Numbered from the stretch's first letter, positions 1 to 7,888 are shown. The stretch is DNA of 34,176 bases from Guptibacillus hwajinpoensis (GCF_020524165.1 NZ_JAIVKU010000011.1:1-34176); one strand, 5' to 3'. The notes: generated by a model from the sequence alone, not told the origin. Numbers and translations are program-made.

Positions 1-85
1 CCCATGCCGAACACGGAAGTTAAGCTCTTCAGCGCCGATGGTAGTTGGGGGATCTCCCCCTGCAAGAGTAGGACGTCGCTGGGCA
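1..85 (+). rRNA. rrf: 5S ribosomal RNA, 3' part (partial)
   Basis: The window opens inside a 5S rRNA gene. The conserved segment CCGAACACGGAAGTTAAGC is at positions 7-25, and the closing helix ends near position 85. About the first 30 bases of the gene lie outside the window. It is the last gene of an rRNA operon on the plus strand and is followed directly by an intrinsic terminator. The exact mature 3' end is an estimate. Confidence 0.95.
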
Positions 86-94
86 ATGAAGAAA

Positions 95-127
95 GGCGAG
101 AGACCTGAGGGTTTCTCGCTTTTTTTG
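95..127 (+). terminator. rRNA operon terminator
   Basis: A GCGAGA(G)A / TTTCTCGC hairpin is followed by a run of seven T residues, about 10 bases after the 5S rRNA. It should end the rRNA operon before the downstream PLP-enzyme gene. Confidence 0.85.
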
Positions 128-333
128 TATAGTTTTTACATTTGCGGAATTAATCTCAAATTCTCGGAAATATCTCAACTATCGCGAAAAAATAGAAATA
201 AGCTTCAATTATCTTCTCAACAAGCGAATTTACATCAATAAATTGAAAATTTAGAACCGAATCTGTTGAAATTACCTTATAGAAGACGTACAGTTAATGA
301 AAAAGAATTTTTCCAAGGGAAAGGGGAAAATAA
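128..333. other. AT-rich intergenic region with no clear signal
   Basis: The roughly 200 bases between the rRNA terminator and the PLP-enzyme gene are AT-rich. I see no coding potential, no T-box or S-box motif, and no convincing -35/-10 pair. TTTACA at 228-233 with TAGAAC 17 bases later is the best but weak promoter candidate. The ribosome binding site of the next gene (AAGGGAAAGGGG) is at about 315-326. Confidence 0.5.
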
Positions 334-1476
334 ATGGATTTTCATTTTGATACAAAAGCGGTACGTTTTCCACGAAAGCCGAAAGCAGATACTGTAAGTA
401 AAGTTCAGCCAATTTATCAAACCTCTGCATTTGTGTTTGAAGACCTCGATGATCTTGAATCATTTTATGAAGGCAAAAAAGACTACTTATACACCCGCGT
501 TAGCAATCCGAATACAGATGACCTTGGAATGGGTGTAGCAGACCTGGAGGGAGCTCCTAAGGGCGTTGCGACATCTTCAGGTTTATCTGCTATTCTTGCA
601 GGAGTGCTTGCTGTTGTGAAGGCTGGCGATCATATCGTCGCATGTGAAGATCTTTACGGAGGAACGTTTTCTCTTTTTAATGGGGAACTCCCTGACTTCG
701 GAATAGAAGTCTCTTTTGTGGATTTTACAGACAGTGAGAAAATTGAGAATGCGATACGCCCAAATACAAAATTACTGTACACAGAATCCGTAACAAACCC
801 TCTATTAAGGGTCGAGGATTTAAACCTTCTTAAAAATCTTGGCCAGAAACATAAGCTAGTGACTATGGTAGATAATACGTTTGCTACACCATATCTTCTA
901 CAGCCTTACCTATTAGGTATTGATCTTGTTGTACATAGCGCCACAAAATATATTGGCGGACATAGTGATGTAACAGCAGGCGTACTGGTAGGTAGAGAAG
1001 ATCTGATGGCTAAAGCAAAAGCAAAAGTGATTAACCTTGGAGCTAATCTTAGTCCATTTGAAGCATGGCTAGGGTGCCGTGGGTTAAAAACAATGAGTGT
1101 ACGAATGGACCGGCATGTGAAAAATGCAGCCATTCTTGCAAGTGAATTAAAAACTGTTAAAGGGATTAAGAATGTCTATTATCCTGAATATGTAGCTGAA
1201 AGAGGATCAGGAGCAATGGTTTCTATTGAGTTAGATGATGAAGCTGATGTGAAAACATTCTTTAAGTCACTAGGATGGGTGAAAATTATACCGACACTGG
1301 CAGGTCTAGATACAACAGTTTCTTATCCGATTGCCACTTCCCACCGTACAGTACCAGAAGATACTAGACAGAAGTTGGGAATCAATAAGCAACTTATTCG
1401 TATTTCTGTAGGAATTGAAAACGAAATTGATATCGTAGAGGCATTTAAAAGTGCTGTGGAAAAATCCCTGTCATAG
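334..1476 (+). CDS. Cys/Met metabolism PLP-dependent enzyme (cystathionine gamma-synthase / gamma-lyase family)
   Basis: This 380-residue protein is a fold-type I PLP enzyme of the trans-sulfuration family (cystathionine gamma-synthase, cystathionine lyases, methionine gamma-lyase). Visible family features, in order, are YTR at 53-55 (phosphate-binding Tyr and Arg), the SSGLSAI segment near 81-87, VDNTFATP with Asp180 contacting the PLP ring nitrogen, and SATKYIGGHSD with Lys205 as the Schiff-base lysine. The length is normal for the family. ATG at 334 follows a good purine-rich Shine-Dalgarno sequence. The exact reaction (synthase, beta-lyase or gamma-lyase) cannot be told from these motifs. 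The gene stands alone between the rRNA terminator and a tRNA pair, and its stop codon lies in the loop of its own terminator. I recall no gene here in B. subtilis, so it may be a lineage-specific insertion. Confidence 0.88.
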   Translation: MDFHFDTKAVRFPRKPKADTVSKVQPIYQTSAFVFEDLDDLESFYEGKKDYLYTRVSNPNTDDLGMGVADLEGAPKGVATSSGLSAILAGVLAVVKAGDHIVACEDLYGGTFSLFNGELPDFGIEVSFVDFTDSEKIENAIRPNTKLLYTESVTNPLLRVEDLNLLKNLGQKHKLVTMVDNTFATPYLLQPYLLGIDLVVHSATKYIGGHSDVTAGVLVGREDLMAKAKAKVINLGANLSPFEAWLGCRGLKTMSVRMDRHVKNAAILASELKTVKGIKNVYYPEYVAERGSGAMVSIELDDEADVKTFFKSLGWVKIIPTLAGLDTTVSYPIATSHRTVPEDTRQKLGINKQLIRISVGIENEIDIVEAFKSAVEKSLS

Positions 1477-1490
1477 GGGATTTTTTCTTT
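1461..1490 (+). terminator. Terminator of the PLP-enzyme gene
   Basis: AAAATCCC (1461-1468) pairs with GGGATTTT (1477-1484) and is followed by more T residues. The loop contains the TAG stop codon of the preceding gene. Confidence 0.8.
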
Positions 1491-1502
1491 TGTTTGAAAT
1501 GG

Positions 1503-1531
1503 TTGCATTGATTACATTTATCTGGTATAGT
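1503..1531 (+). promoter_or_regulatory. Sigma-A promoter for the tRNA pair
   Basis: TTGCAT (1503-1508), a 17-base spacer and TATAGT (1526-1531) form a good sigma-A match. It lies after the PLP-enzyme terminator and about 100 bases before the first tRNA. The tRNAs therefore need not be transcribed from the rRNA operon. Confidence 0.6.
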
Positions 1532-1629
1532 ATTACTTGTGTCCGAATGACATACTAGTTTTATTGCTAAGGTTAAAAAACAATGCACACTATCATGAAG
1601 CAGGTGCAGCATATTTACACTCATATCGT

Positions 1630-1710
<81 letters not shown>

Positions 1711-1770
1711 AAAATACCGACTAAGTCGGATTTACTACTTATGCAAGTGAGCAAGATAAACTTATTACCT

Positions 1771-1846
1771 GGTCTCGTGGTGTAGCGGTTAACATGCCTG
1801 CCTGTCACGCAGGAGATCGCGGGTTCGATTCCCGTCGAGACCGCCA
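1771..1846 (+). tRNA. tRNA-Asp (GTC)
   Basis: This is a 76-base cloverleaf with encoded CCA. The acceptor arms GGTCTCG and CGAGACC pair fully, the anticodon is GTC, and the T arm has GGTTCGATTCC. It is probably co-transcribed with the initiator tRNA upstream. The Met-Asp order matches what I recall of the B. subtilis trnE cluster after rrnE. Confidence 0.96.
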
Positions 1847-1855
1847 TTTTTCTAG

Positions 1856-1878
1856 AGCGATTGGATCGCTTTTTTTTT
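1856..1878 (+). terminator. Terminator after the tRNA pair
   Basis: AGCGAT-TGG-ATCGCT (1856-1870) is followed by eight T residues, directly after tRNA-Asp. Confidence 0.85.
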
Positions 1879-1980
1879 ATACTCAAATTTGTGTTACTTT
1901 ATAAATATAAGCTAAAACTGAAGTTTTTCGAAACAAACATGTGAATTTGTTGTTAAGTAAGATAAACTGATAGAAAAAGC

Positions 1981-2010
1981 ACCTTAGGATGAAATTCCTA
2001 AGGTTTTTTT
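1981..2010 (+). terminator. Terminator hairpin immediately upstream of thiL (possible attenuator)
   Basis: ACCTTAGGA (1981-1989) pairs perfectly with TCCTAAGGT (1996-2004). Including the last stem base there are seven T residues to position 2010. It ends only 17 bases before the thiL start, so no promoter fits between them. Transcripts made from upstream must pass it to reach thiL. I see no TPP riboswitch (no CTGAGA-type thi box) in 1879-1980. Confidence 0.75.
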
Positions 2011-2027
2011 ATAAAATAGAAAGAGAG

Positions 2028-3014
2028 ATGAGTTTGGTGAAAGATGAATTTGCATTTATTCAATCCATTACGCCAGCTTATACATTTCGAGAAGAGTTGA
2101 TTCATGGCATTGGAGACGATGCCGCTCTGTATCATATTGATTCAGATTGGGATGAAATCGCCTGTGCGGATACGATGGTAGAAGGAATCCATTTTAAAAA
2201 GAGTACGCTATCTCCATTTCAGATCGGTCGAAAAGCCCTAGCTGTGAATATAAGTGATATTGCCGCTATGGGTGGCATTCCGATGTTTTATCTTGTGTCT
2301 ATTTCTGTTCCTCAAACAGGCTGGTCATCTAAACAGCTAAAAGAAATATACAAAGGAATGAAAGAGATCGGAGACTTATATGAGATGGATATGATCGGTG
2401 GCGATACGGTATCGACCAGGGGAGATCTCCATATTGCCATTACGGTTATTGGTAAAATTGAAAAAGGTCGTAAACTTTTAAGAAGTAACGCGAAGGCGGG
2501 AGACGTTGTCTTTCTTACTGGACCTGTTGGAGGTTCGGCTGCTGGGCTTTCTTCCTTACTTAAGGGCAAGGGCAGTGATGGACCTTATGTGCGGTACCAT
2601 CAGGAGCCAAATCCATGCGTCAAACAAGGGCGTATTCTCGCGAAGAGTGGATACCGTATTTCATTAAACGATGTGAGTGATGGAATCGCAAGTGAGTCCC
2701 ACGAAATTGCAGAGGCAAGTGGCGTTTCCATTGTCCTTGATCAAGATGCGATCCCGGCGCCAGAGGATTTTGAGTCTTATTCCTCTTTCCAACGGTTAGA
2801 ATGGATGTTAAATGGCGGAGAAGATTATGAACTGATCGGTACGGTTGCAAAAGAGGACTGGGAAAGTGTGAAAGAACTGTTTCAAGAGTACCAGGAATCG
2901 ATCTATAAGATCGGATATGTAGAGGACAAAGGGACAAGTGTCTGGATGAGTTACAAAGATCAAAAATTCAAATTGGACAAGAAGGGTTACAATCACTTCT
3001 CGTCTAAAGAATAG
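2028..3014 (+). CDS. thiL: Thiamine-monophosphate kinase
   Basis: ThiL phosphorylates thiamine monophosphate with ATP to thiamine diphosphate, the last step of cofactor synthesis. The 328-residue protein has the family's glycine/aspartate-rich sites: GIGDDAALYH, DTMVEGIHF, AVNISDIAAMGG, MIGGDTVS, and LNGGEDYELIG near the C terminus. These bind ATP and Mg2+ in the AIR-synthase-like fold. The frame opens at 1989, but that start lies inside a terminator hairpin, so I place the start at ATG 2028 after AAGAGAG. GTG 2037, giving VKDEF, is a real alternative because the B. subtilis protein, as I recall it, begins MDEF. The gene leads a tight operon with tsaE, tsaB, rimI and tsaD. Confidence 0.95.
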   Translation: MSLVKDEFAFIQSITPAYTFREELIHGIGDDAALYHIDSDWDEIACADTMVEGIHFKKSTLSPFQIGRKALAVNISDIAAMGGIPMFYLVSISVPQTGWSSKQLKEIYKGMKEIGDLYEMDMIGGDTVSTRGDLHIAITVIGKIEKGRKLLRSNAKAGDVVFLTGPVGGSAAGLSSLLKGKGSDGPYVRYHQEPNPCVKQGRILAKSGYRISLNDVSDGIASESHEIAEASGVSIVLDQDAIPAPEDFESYSSFQRLEWMLNGGEDYELIGTVAKEDWESVKELFQEYQESIYKIGYVEDKGTSVWMSYKDQKFKLDKKGYNHFSSKE

Positions 3015-3023
3015 GTGATGAAC

Positions 3024-3494
3024 ATGAGTGGATATGCTTTCATCATGAAATCTCCAGAAGAAACGATGGCGTTTGGCAGTAAGCTTGCTGAGAAGTTGAA
3101 GCCGGGCTGTGTGCTAACGCTTGAAGGAGATCTAGGTGCAGGCAAGACAACTTTTACGAAGGGAATCGGAAAAGGGTTAGGAGTTACAAAAATAGTGAAT
3201 AGTCCTACCTTTACGATAATTAAAGAATACGAAGGAACCATCCCTCTTTTTCATATGGACGCGTATCGTCTTGAAGAGAGTGATGAAGACCTTGGTTTTA
3301 GCGAATACTTTGAAGGAGATGGTGTGACAGTCGTCGAATGGGCAAAATTCATTCAAGACATGCTGCCAAAAGAACTCCTCAGAATTGAAATTTATCATCA
3401 AAGAGAATCAGAACGTCGGCTTATTTTAAGACCATTTGGTGCTTTTTATGAGTCGTTATGTAAGGAGCTACAACATGAAAGTACTAGCCATTGA
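3024..3494 (+). CDS. tsaE: tRNA t6A37 biosynthesis ATPase TsaE
   Basis: TsaE is the small P-loop ATPase that works with TsaB and TsaD to make N6-threonylcarbamoyladenosine at position 37 of ANN-decoding tRNAs. The 156-residue protein has a Walker A motif GDLGAGKTT at about 35-43, a switch-like SPTFTIIKEY segment and the FHMDAYRL motif. GTG 3015 and ATG 3018 are in frame, but AGGTGA at 3014-3019 is correctly spaced only for ATG 3024. The gene starts 9 bases after thiL and overlaps tsaB by 20 bases, so translation is probably coupled. Confidence 0.93.
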   Translation: MSGYAFIMKSPEETMAFGSKLAEKLKPGCVLTLEGDLGAGKTTFTKGIGKGLGVTKIVNSPTFTIIKEYEGTIPLFHMDAYRLEESDEDLGFSEYFEGDGVTVVEWAKFIQDMLPKELLRIEIYHQRESERRLILRPFGAFYESLCKELQHESTSH

Positions 3495-4170
3495 TTCTTC
3501 GAACTACTGTATGGGCGTGTCCATTATGGTGGATGGCACGATTGTCGGAGAACTGATTACAAACATTAAGAAAAACCATTCGGTCCGTTTAATGCCAGCT
3601 ATTGAACAGCTCTTGGACGAGGTTCAGGTTAAGCCAGCTGATCTTGATCGTATCGTAGTCGCAAAAGGGCCAGGCTCTTATACTGGGCTTAGGATTGGAA
3701 TTAGCATTGCTAAGACGTTAGCATGGACGTTAGCGACCCCTCTTGTAGGTGTCTCTAGTTTAGAAGTACTGGCGCAAAATGGTCGTTATTTTTCTGGAGC
3801 CATCATTCCATTTTTTGATGCAAGACGTGGACAGGCGTATATGAGTGTCTATCAAGCGAATGGAACAGAGATTGAAAGAGAAACGGAAGATCAGATCGTA
3901 TTATTTGAAGACTGGCTGCATGAAAATAAGGACCGGTATGAACGTTTCTTATTTATTAGTGGGGATTTAGATATGCATAAAGAGAAGATTGAATCAATCT
4001 TGGGGGAGAAAGCGGTGTTCGCACCAACGAGTAGTTTGAATGCTAGACCTGCTGATCTTGCCAGGTTGGGAGCAGGTTATGAACCGGTGGAGGATGTCCA
4101 TCAGTTTACACCAAACTATGTAAGAATGGCTGAAGCTGAAGCGAAGTGGTTAGCTTCACAGAAAAAGTAG
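3475..4170 (+). CDS. tsaB: tRNA t6A37 biosynthesis protein TsaB
   Basis: TsaB is the inactive paralogue of TsaD in the ASKHA fold. It forms the TsaB-TsaD heterodimer needed for threonylcarbamoyl transfer to tRNA. The 231-residue protein begins MKVLAIDSSNYCMGVSI and carries VAKGPGSYTGLRIGISIAK, the family signature. ATG 3475 is preceded by TAAGGAG at ideal spacing, which decides it over the longer in-frame start at 3436. It overlaps the end of tsaE and is followed 9 bases later by rimI. Confidence 0.93.
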   Translation: MKVLAIDSSNYCMGVSIMVDGTIVGELITNIKKNHSVRLMPAIEQLLDEVQVKPADLDRIVVAKGPGSYTGLRIGISIAKTLAWTLATPLVGVSSLEVLAQNGRYFSGAIIPFFDARRGQAYMSVYQANGTEIERETEDQIVLFEDWLHENKDRYERFLFISGDLDMHKEKIESILGEKAVFAPTSSLNARPADLARLGAGYEPVEDVHQFTPNYVRMAEAEAKWLASQKK

Positions 4171-4179
4171 GGGATAGGA

Positions 4180-4638
4180 ATGAATGATACGGTATCGTTT
4201 CGATCGATGACCATTGAAGATATTGAAGATGTGATGCGGATCGAGCACGCCACTTTTCCGACACCTTGGAGCAGGTCTGCTTTCTATAATGAAATCGTCA
4301 TAAATCATTTCGCGACTTATCTCCTACTTGAAGTTGGAGAAGAAATAGCTGGCTATTGTGGTGTGTGGGTCATTATTGATGAGGCACACATTACAAATAT
4401 TGCGCTTCATCCGGATTATCGAGGAATGAAGTTAGGGGAAGCGCTCTTAAAGAAGGCGATCCATTTTGCAAAATCACGCGGAGCAGTGAAAATGACGCTT
4501 GAAGTTCGCGTATCTAATATCGTAGCGCAGAATCTATATCGGAAATTTGGTTTTGAAGAAGGCGGCATTCGCAAGAATTATTACACAGATAATCAAGAGG
4601 ATGCGCTAGTAATGTGGGTGAATTTAAATGGAAACTAA
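4180..4638 (+). CDS. rimI: Ribosomal protein S18 alanine N-acetyltransferase
   Basis: RimI is a GNAT-family enzyme that acetylates the N-terminal alanine of ribosomal protein S18 using acetyl-CoA. In the 152-residue sequence the acetyl-CoA loop is in IALHPDYRGMKLGEALL (about 74-90). Glu108 and Tyr120 fit the catalytic base and acid positions known for RimI, and NLYRKFGFEEGGIRKNYY is the typical C-terminal motif. The Shine-Dalgarno sequence is AGGGGATAGG before ATG 4180. Its last 11 bases overlap tsaD. Placement between tsaB and tsaD is the usual Bacillaceae arrangement. Confidence 0.92.
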   Translation: MNDTVSFRSMTIEDIEDVMRIEHATFPTPWSRSAFYNEIVINHFATYLLLEVGEEIAGYCGVWVIIDEAHITNIALHPDYRGMKLGEALLKKAIHFAKSRGAVKMTLEVRVSNIVAQNLYRKFGFEEGGIRKNYYTDNQEDALVMWVNLNGN

Positions 4639-5644
4639 ACATGAACTTATTTTAGGAATTGAGACAAGCTGTGATGAAACAGCCGTTGCCATCGTAAAGG
4701 ATGGGAAAGAAGTATTAGCGAATGTTGTTGCTTCTCAGATTGAAAGTCATAAGCGTTTCGGAGGGGTAGTCCCTGAAATTGCTTCAAGGCATCATGTGGA
4801 GCAGATGACGCTAATTTTACAAGAAGCATTAGATGAAGCAAACGTTACAATGGATGAGATTGATGGCATTGCTGTGACGGAAGGGCCAGGACTTGTGGGA
4901 GCTCTCTTAATTGGTGTGAATACAGCTAAAGCTCTTGCTTTCGCTCATCAAAAGCCGCTCATTGGCACGCACCATATAGCAGGACACATTTACGCCAATC
5001 AGCTTGTAACAGAGTTAACCTATCCGCTACTTGCGCTAGTCGTGTCAGGAGGGCACACAGAGCTTGTTTATATGCCTTCTGAAGGTGAGTTTGAGGTAAT
5101 CGGAGAAACACGCGATGACGCAGCTGGAGAGGCTTATGATAAAGTAGCAAGAACCCTTCAACTACCTTATCCCGGAGGACCGCATATTGATCGACTGGCA
5201 GCAGAAGGAGAGGAATCTGTCCCACTGCCTCGCGCATGGCTTGAAAAGGGGTCATATGATTTCAGTTTTAGTGGCTTAAAGTCAGCCGTGATTAACACTG
5301 TGCATAATGCGAAACAACGGAATGAAGAAATAAAGCCAGAGGATCTTGCGGCAAGTTTTCAAGCTTCTGTAGTTGAGGTCCTCGTGACAAAGACAGTGCG
5401 AGCGGCACAAGAATATGGTGTAAAGCAAGTCCTTCTTGCTGGTGGTGTAGCAGCAAACAAAGGCTTAAGAAGTTCTTTAACAGAAGCTTTTGAAGATAGT
5501 GGAACAGACCTTGTGATTCCACCATTATGCTATTGTACCGATAATGCTGCGATGATTGCAGCAGCTGGAACGATTGCTTATCGAAAAGGGAAACGCTCTA
5601 GCCTTCAACTTAACGCAAATCCGGGATTAGAACTGGGAATCTAA
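4628..5644 (+). CDS. tsaD: tRNA N6-adenosine threonylcarbamoyltransferase
   Basis: TsaD (formerly Gcp) transfers the threonylcarbamoyl group from threonylcarbamoyl-AMP to A37 of tRNA, with TsaB and TsaE. The 338-residue protein starts MxxKHELILGIETSCDETAVA-like. It carries the metal-binding HxxxH as H116-IAG-H120, the phosphate loop SGGHTEL at about 140-146, and a later LLAGGVAANKGLR segment. The length is normal. It overlaps rimI by 11 bases. The stop codon lies within its own terminator hairpin. The gene closes the thiL operon. Confidence 0.95.
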   Translation: METKHELILGIETSCDETAVAIVKDGKEVLANVVASQIESHKRFGGVVPEIASRHHVEQMTLILQEALDEANVTMDEIDGIAVTEGPGLVGALLIGVNTAKALAFAHQKPLIGTHHIAGHIYANQLVTELTYPLLALVVSGGHTELVYMPSEGEFEVIGETRDDAAGEAYDKVARTLQLPYPGGPHIDRLAAEGEESVPLPRAWLEKGSYDFSFSGLKSAVINTVHNAKQRNEEIKPEDLAASFQASVVEVLVTKTVRAAQEYGVKQVLLAGGVAANKGLRSSLTEAFEDSGTDLVIPPLCYCTDNAAMIAAAGTIAYRKGKRSSLQLNANPGLELGI

Positions 5645-5658
5645 TCCCGGTTTTTTTT
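5621..5658 (+). terminator. Terminator of the thiL-tsaD operon
   Basis: CCGGGATTAG (5621-5630) pairs with CTAATCCCGG (5641-5650), followed by eight T residues. The stem uses the last codons of tsaD. Confidence 0.9.
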
Positions 5659-5732
5659 ATTCTTGTCCATAGATAACGCTTAGTTGTATACAAATGTTCG
5701 TGAATGAAAAGTGAGGTTGTTAGTAAGAGCGG

Positions 5733-5905
5733 TTATCCACAGAACAGTGGATAATGTGGATATTAATAGAGAAAGCTTACTTCTTAGCCGTTTTTTGAAA
5801 TTCGCTAAATTTGTGGATAACTAGATGATGACTTGTTGATAATGTTAATAATTTTTAGAAAATGAGATATACAGGCTATTTGATTGTGTATAAGTGTGTG
5901 GATAG
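5733..5905. other. Cluster of seven DnaA boxes in the tsaD-ydiF intergenic region
   Basis: Perfect boxes are TTATCCACA (5733-5741, plus) and TGTGGATAA (5812-5820, minus). TGTGTATAA (5885-5893, minus) fits the looser TTATNCACA consensus. One-mismatch boxes are AGTGGATAA (5746-5754), TGTGGATAT (5755-5763), TGTTGATAA (5834-5842) and TGTGGATAG (5897-5905), all minus. Seven sites in 173 bases of a non-coding, AT-rich region strongly suggest a DnaA-binding locus outside oriC. No dnaA or dnaN gene is near, so this is not the origin itself. Confidence 0.75.
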
Positions 5906-5935
5906 TGTGAATATGTCGGAAAATTCTTACCTAAC

Positions 5936-5965
5936 AAAAAAACAGTCCACAGTGGACTGTTTTTG
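5936..5965 (-). terminator. Terminator of ydiF (bidirectional hairpin)
   Basis: AACAGTCC (5941-5948) and GGACTGTT (5954-5961) form a hairpin flanked by A and T runs on both sides, directly after the ydiF stop codon. Read on the minus strand, the T run follows the stem. Confidence 0.85.
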
Positions 5966-7888
5966 TTAGGCTCCCTGTAATTGTTCCCATTCCTCCATCA
6001 GTGTTTCAGTATGAAGTCGCAAATGATCCATTTCTTCATTTAACTTCATGACTTTTTCATGATCTTCAAAAATGTCGGGGATACAGAGTTCTTCTTCTAT
6101 TGCTGCTATTCGCATTTCAGCATCATCAACTTCTTTTTCAATTTCTTCAATTCGTCGAAGCATTTGACGTTCCTGGCGTTTTGCTTCTTTATCTTGCTTA
6201 AAGCTAGATTTACCAGACGCCAGAGGTTGGGCAACTTCAGTGTTCTGTTGTTCAAGTGCAGCTAGTTCTGCTAGTTCCTGTTTTTTTTCAACATAATAAT
6301 CGTAATCCCCTAGATAAGGTGTTACACCGTCCGTGGAAAGCTCGATGACGCGCGTTGCAATTCTATTTATAAAGTATCGATCGTGAGAGACAAATAGAAT
6401 CGTACCAGGGAACTGGATGAGTGCTTCTTCCAATATTTCTTTGCTATCAAGGTCAAGGTGGTTTGTTGGCTCGTCCAAGATGAGAAGGTTTGATTTTTGC
6501 ATCATTAACTTGGAAAGTGCAAGACGACCTTTTTCACCACCACTTAAATCAGAAACGTTTTTCAATACATCATCGCCGGTAAATAAAAAGCGACCAAGTA
6601 CGGCGCGGACATCTTTTTCATCGGTAAGCGGGAAATCGTCCCAAAGTTCTTTTAAAACGGTCTTATTCGAGTGGAGATTTGTTTGTTCCTGGTCATAAAA
6701 ACCAATTTGAACATTGCTTCCGTAGTGAATATCGCCATCGAGTCTTGTCTCACCGGATACGATTGCTTTAAGCAATGTTGATTTACCTATTCCGTTGGGG
6801 CCAACAAGTGCGACACTTTCCTGTCGCTTTAGATCAAATGTTAAGTGATCGTTTATCACATTATTAGGGTACCCGATCGCTAGTTCTCTCAGGGTTAAAA
6901 CGTCATTGCCGGTCTGCTTATCAATTCCAAATGAAATATTCGCCGACTTTTCATCACCTTTCGGCTTATCAAGGCGTTCCATGCGATCGAGCTGTTTACG
7001 GCGACTTTGCGCTCGCTTCGTTGTTGAAGCACGTACAATGTTTTTCGCAACAAATTCCTCTAATTTCGCAATTTCTTTTTGCTGTTTCTCAAACTCTTTC
7101 AGCTGCTGCTCATATCGCTGTTCTTTTTCATCAAGGTAGTAGCTGTAATTGCCTTCAAAACGTTCCGCTCGGTGTCTCGAAATCTCATATACTTTTGTTA
7201 CAATTTTATCGAGAAAATATCGGTCGTGAGAAACGATTAATAAGGCGCCAGAATAGTTTTGAAGATAACCTTCAAGCCATGTAAGTGTTTCAATATCCAG
7301 ATGGTTTGTCGGTTCATCTAGAATAAGTAGTTCAGGTTTTGTGAGTAAAAGTTTTCCTAAAGCGAGGCGCGTCTTTTGGCCACCACTAAGCGTTGAAATT
7401 TTTGTACTGTAGTCAAAATCTTTAAAGTTTAGCCCATGTAATACGGTACGGATGTCTGCTTCGTATTTATATCCACCTTGATCTTTAAAGGCAATTTGCA
7501 GCTCGTCATATTCTTTTAAGATGCGTTCATATTCCACTGGATTCTCATAAACCTTTGGATCACCCATCTTTTGCTCATATTGTCTAAGTTCAGATTCCAT
7601 CTTTTGAAATCGCTCAAAGACAGTTAGCATTTCATCCCAGATCGATAATCCTGATTCAAGTCCTGTATCCTGCGCCATATAGCCAACTGCCACATCTTTG
7701 GGTTTTATAATATCGCCCGAATCATATGAAAGTTGCCCCGTAATCATCTTTAATAGCGTAGATTTACCAGCACCGTTCCGCCCAACAAGCGCAACGCGGT
7801 CTCGTGATTGTACTTCTAATTTAATATTCGATAAAATGGTATCAGCACCAAATGATTTCGTGAGTCCATTCACTTGCAATACGATCAT
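5966..7888 (-). CDS. ydiF: ABC-F family ATP-binding protein (YdiF type)
   Basis: This 640-residue protein has two fused ABC ATPase domains and no membrane segments, which defines the ABC-F family of ribosome-associated translation factors. Domain one has GRNGAGKSTLL near 37-47, the signature LSGGQKTRLALG and LLILDEPTNHLD. Domain two repeats these as GPNGIGKSTLL, LSGGEKGRLALS and LLILDEPTNHLD. The charged region between them (about 240-320) is the interdomain linker. A predicted coiled coil fills the last 80 residues. ATG is preceded on the minus strand by AGGTGA. It is transcribed away from moaC. The precise role (translation quality control or antibiotic protection) cannot be read from sequence, but the conserved locus argues for a housekeeping factor. 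Confidence 0.92.
   Translation of the reverse strand: MIVLQVNGLTKSFGADTILSNIKLEVQSRDRVALVGRNGAGKSTLLKMITGQLSYDSGDIIKPKDVAVGYMAQDTGLESGLSIWDEMLTVFERFQKMESELRQYEQKMGDPKVYENPVEYERILKEYDELQIAFKDQGGYKYEADIRTVLHGLNFKDFDYSTKISTLSGGQKTRLALGKLLLTKPELLILDEPTNHLDIETLTWLEGYLQNYSGALLIVSHDRYFLDKIVTKVYEISRHRAERFEGNYSYYLDEKEQRYEQQLKEFEKQQKEIAKLEEFVAKNIVRASTTKRAQSRRKQLDRMERLDKPKGDEKSANISFGIDKQTGNDVLTLRELAIGYPNNVINDHLTFDLKRQESVALVGPNGIGKSTLLKAIVSGETRLDGDIHYGSNVQIGFYDQEQTNLHSNKTVLKELWDDFPLTDEKDVRAVLGRFLFTGDDVLKNVSDLSGGEKGRLALSKLMMQKSNLLILDEPTNHLDLDSKEILEEALIQFPGTILFVSHDRYFINRIATRVIELSTDGVTPYLGDYDYYVEKKQELAELAALEQQNTEVAQPLASGKSSFKQDKEAKRQERQMLRRIEEIEKEVDDAEMRIAAIEEELCIPDIFEDHEKVMKLNEEMDHLRLHTETLMEEWEQLQGA

Noticed and set aside
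128..333. Possible S-box, T-box or other methionine/cysteine riboswitch ahead of the PLP enzyme.
   Set aside because: No conserved S-box core, no T-box sequence and no terminator/antiterminator pair are visible.
1879..1980. Possible TPP riboswitch ahead of thiL.
   Set aside because: The thi-box conserved segments (CTGAGA and ACCTGA...) are absent, and the region is too short for the aptamer.
1989..2027. Longer in-frame start for thiL at 1989.
   Set aside because: That ATG lies inside a terminator hairpin and has no Shine-Dalgarno sequence. The extra 13 residues do not resemble ThiL.
5684..5693. TTGTATACAA palindrome near the DnaA boxes.
   Set aside because: A 10-base AT-rich palindrome is expected by chance in this sequence, and it is not a DnaA box.
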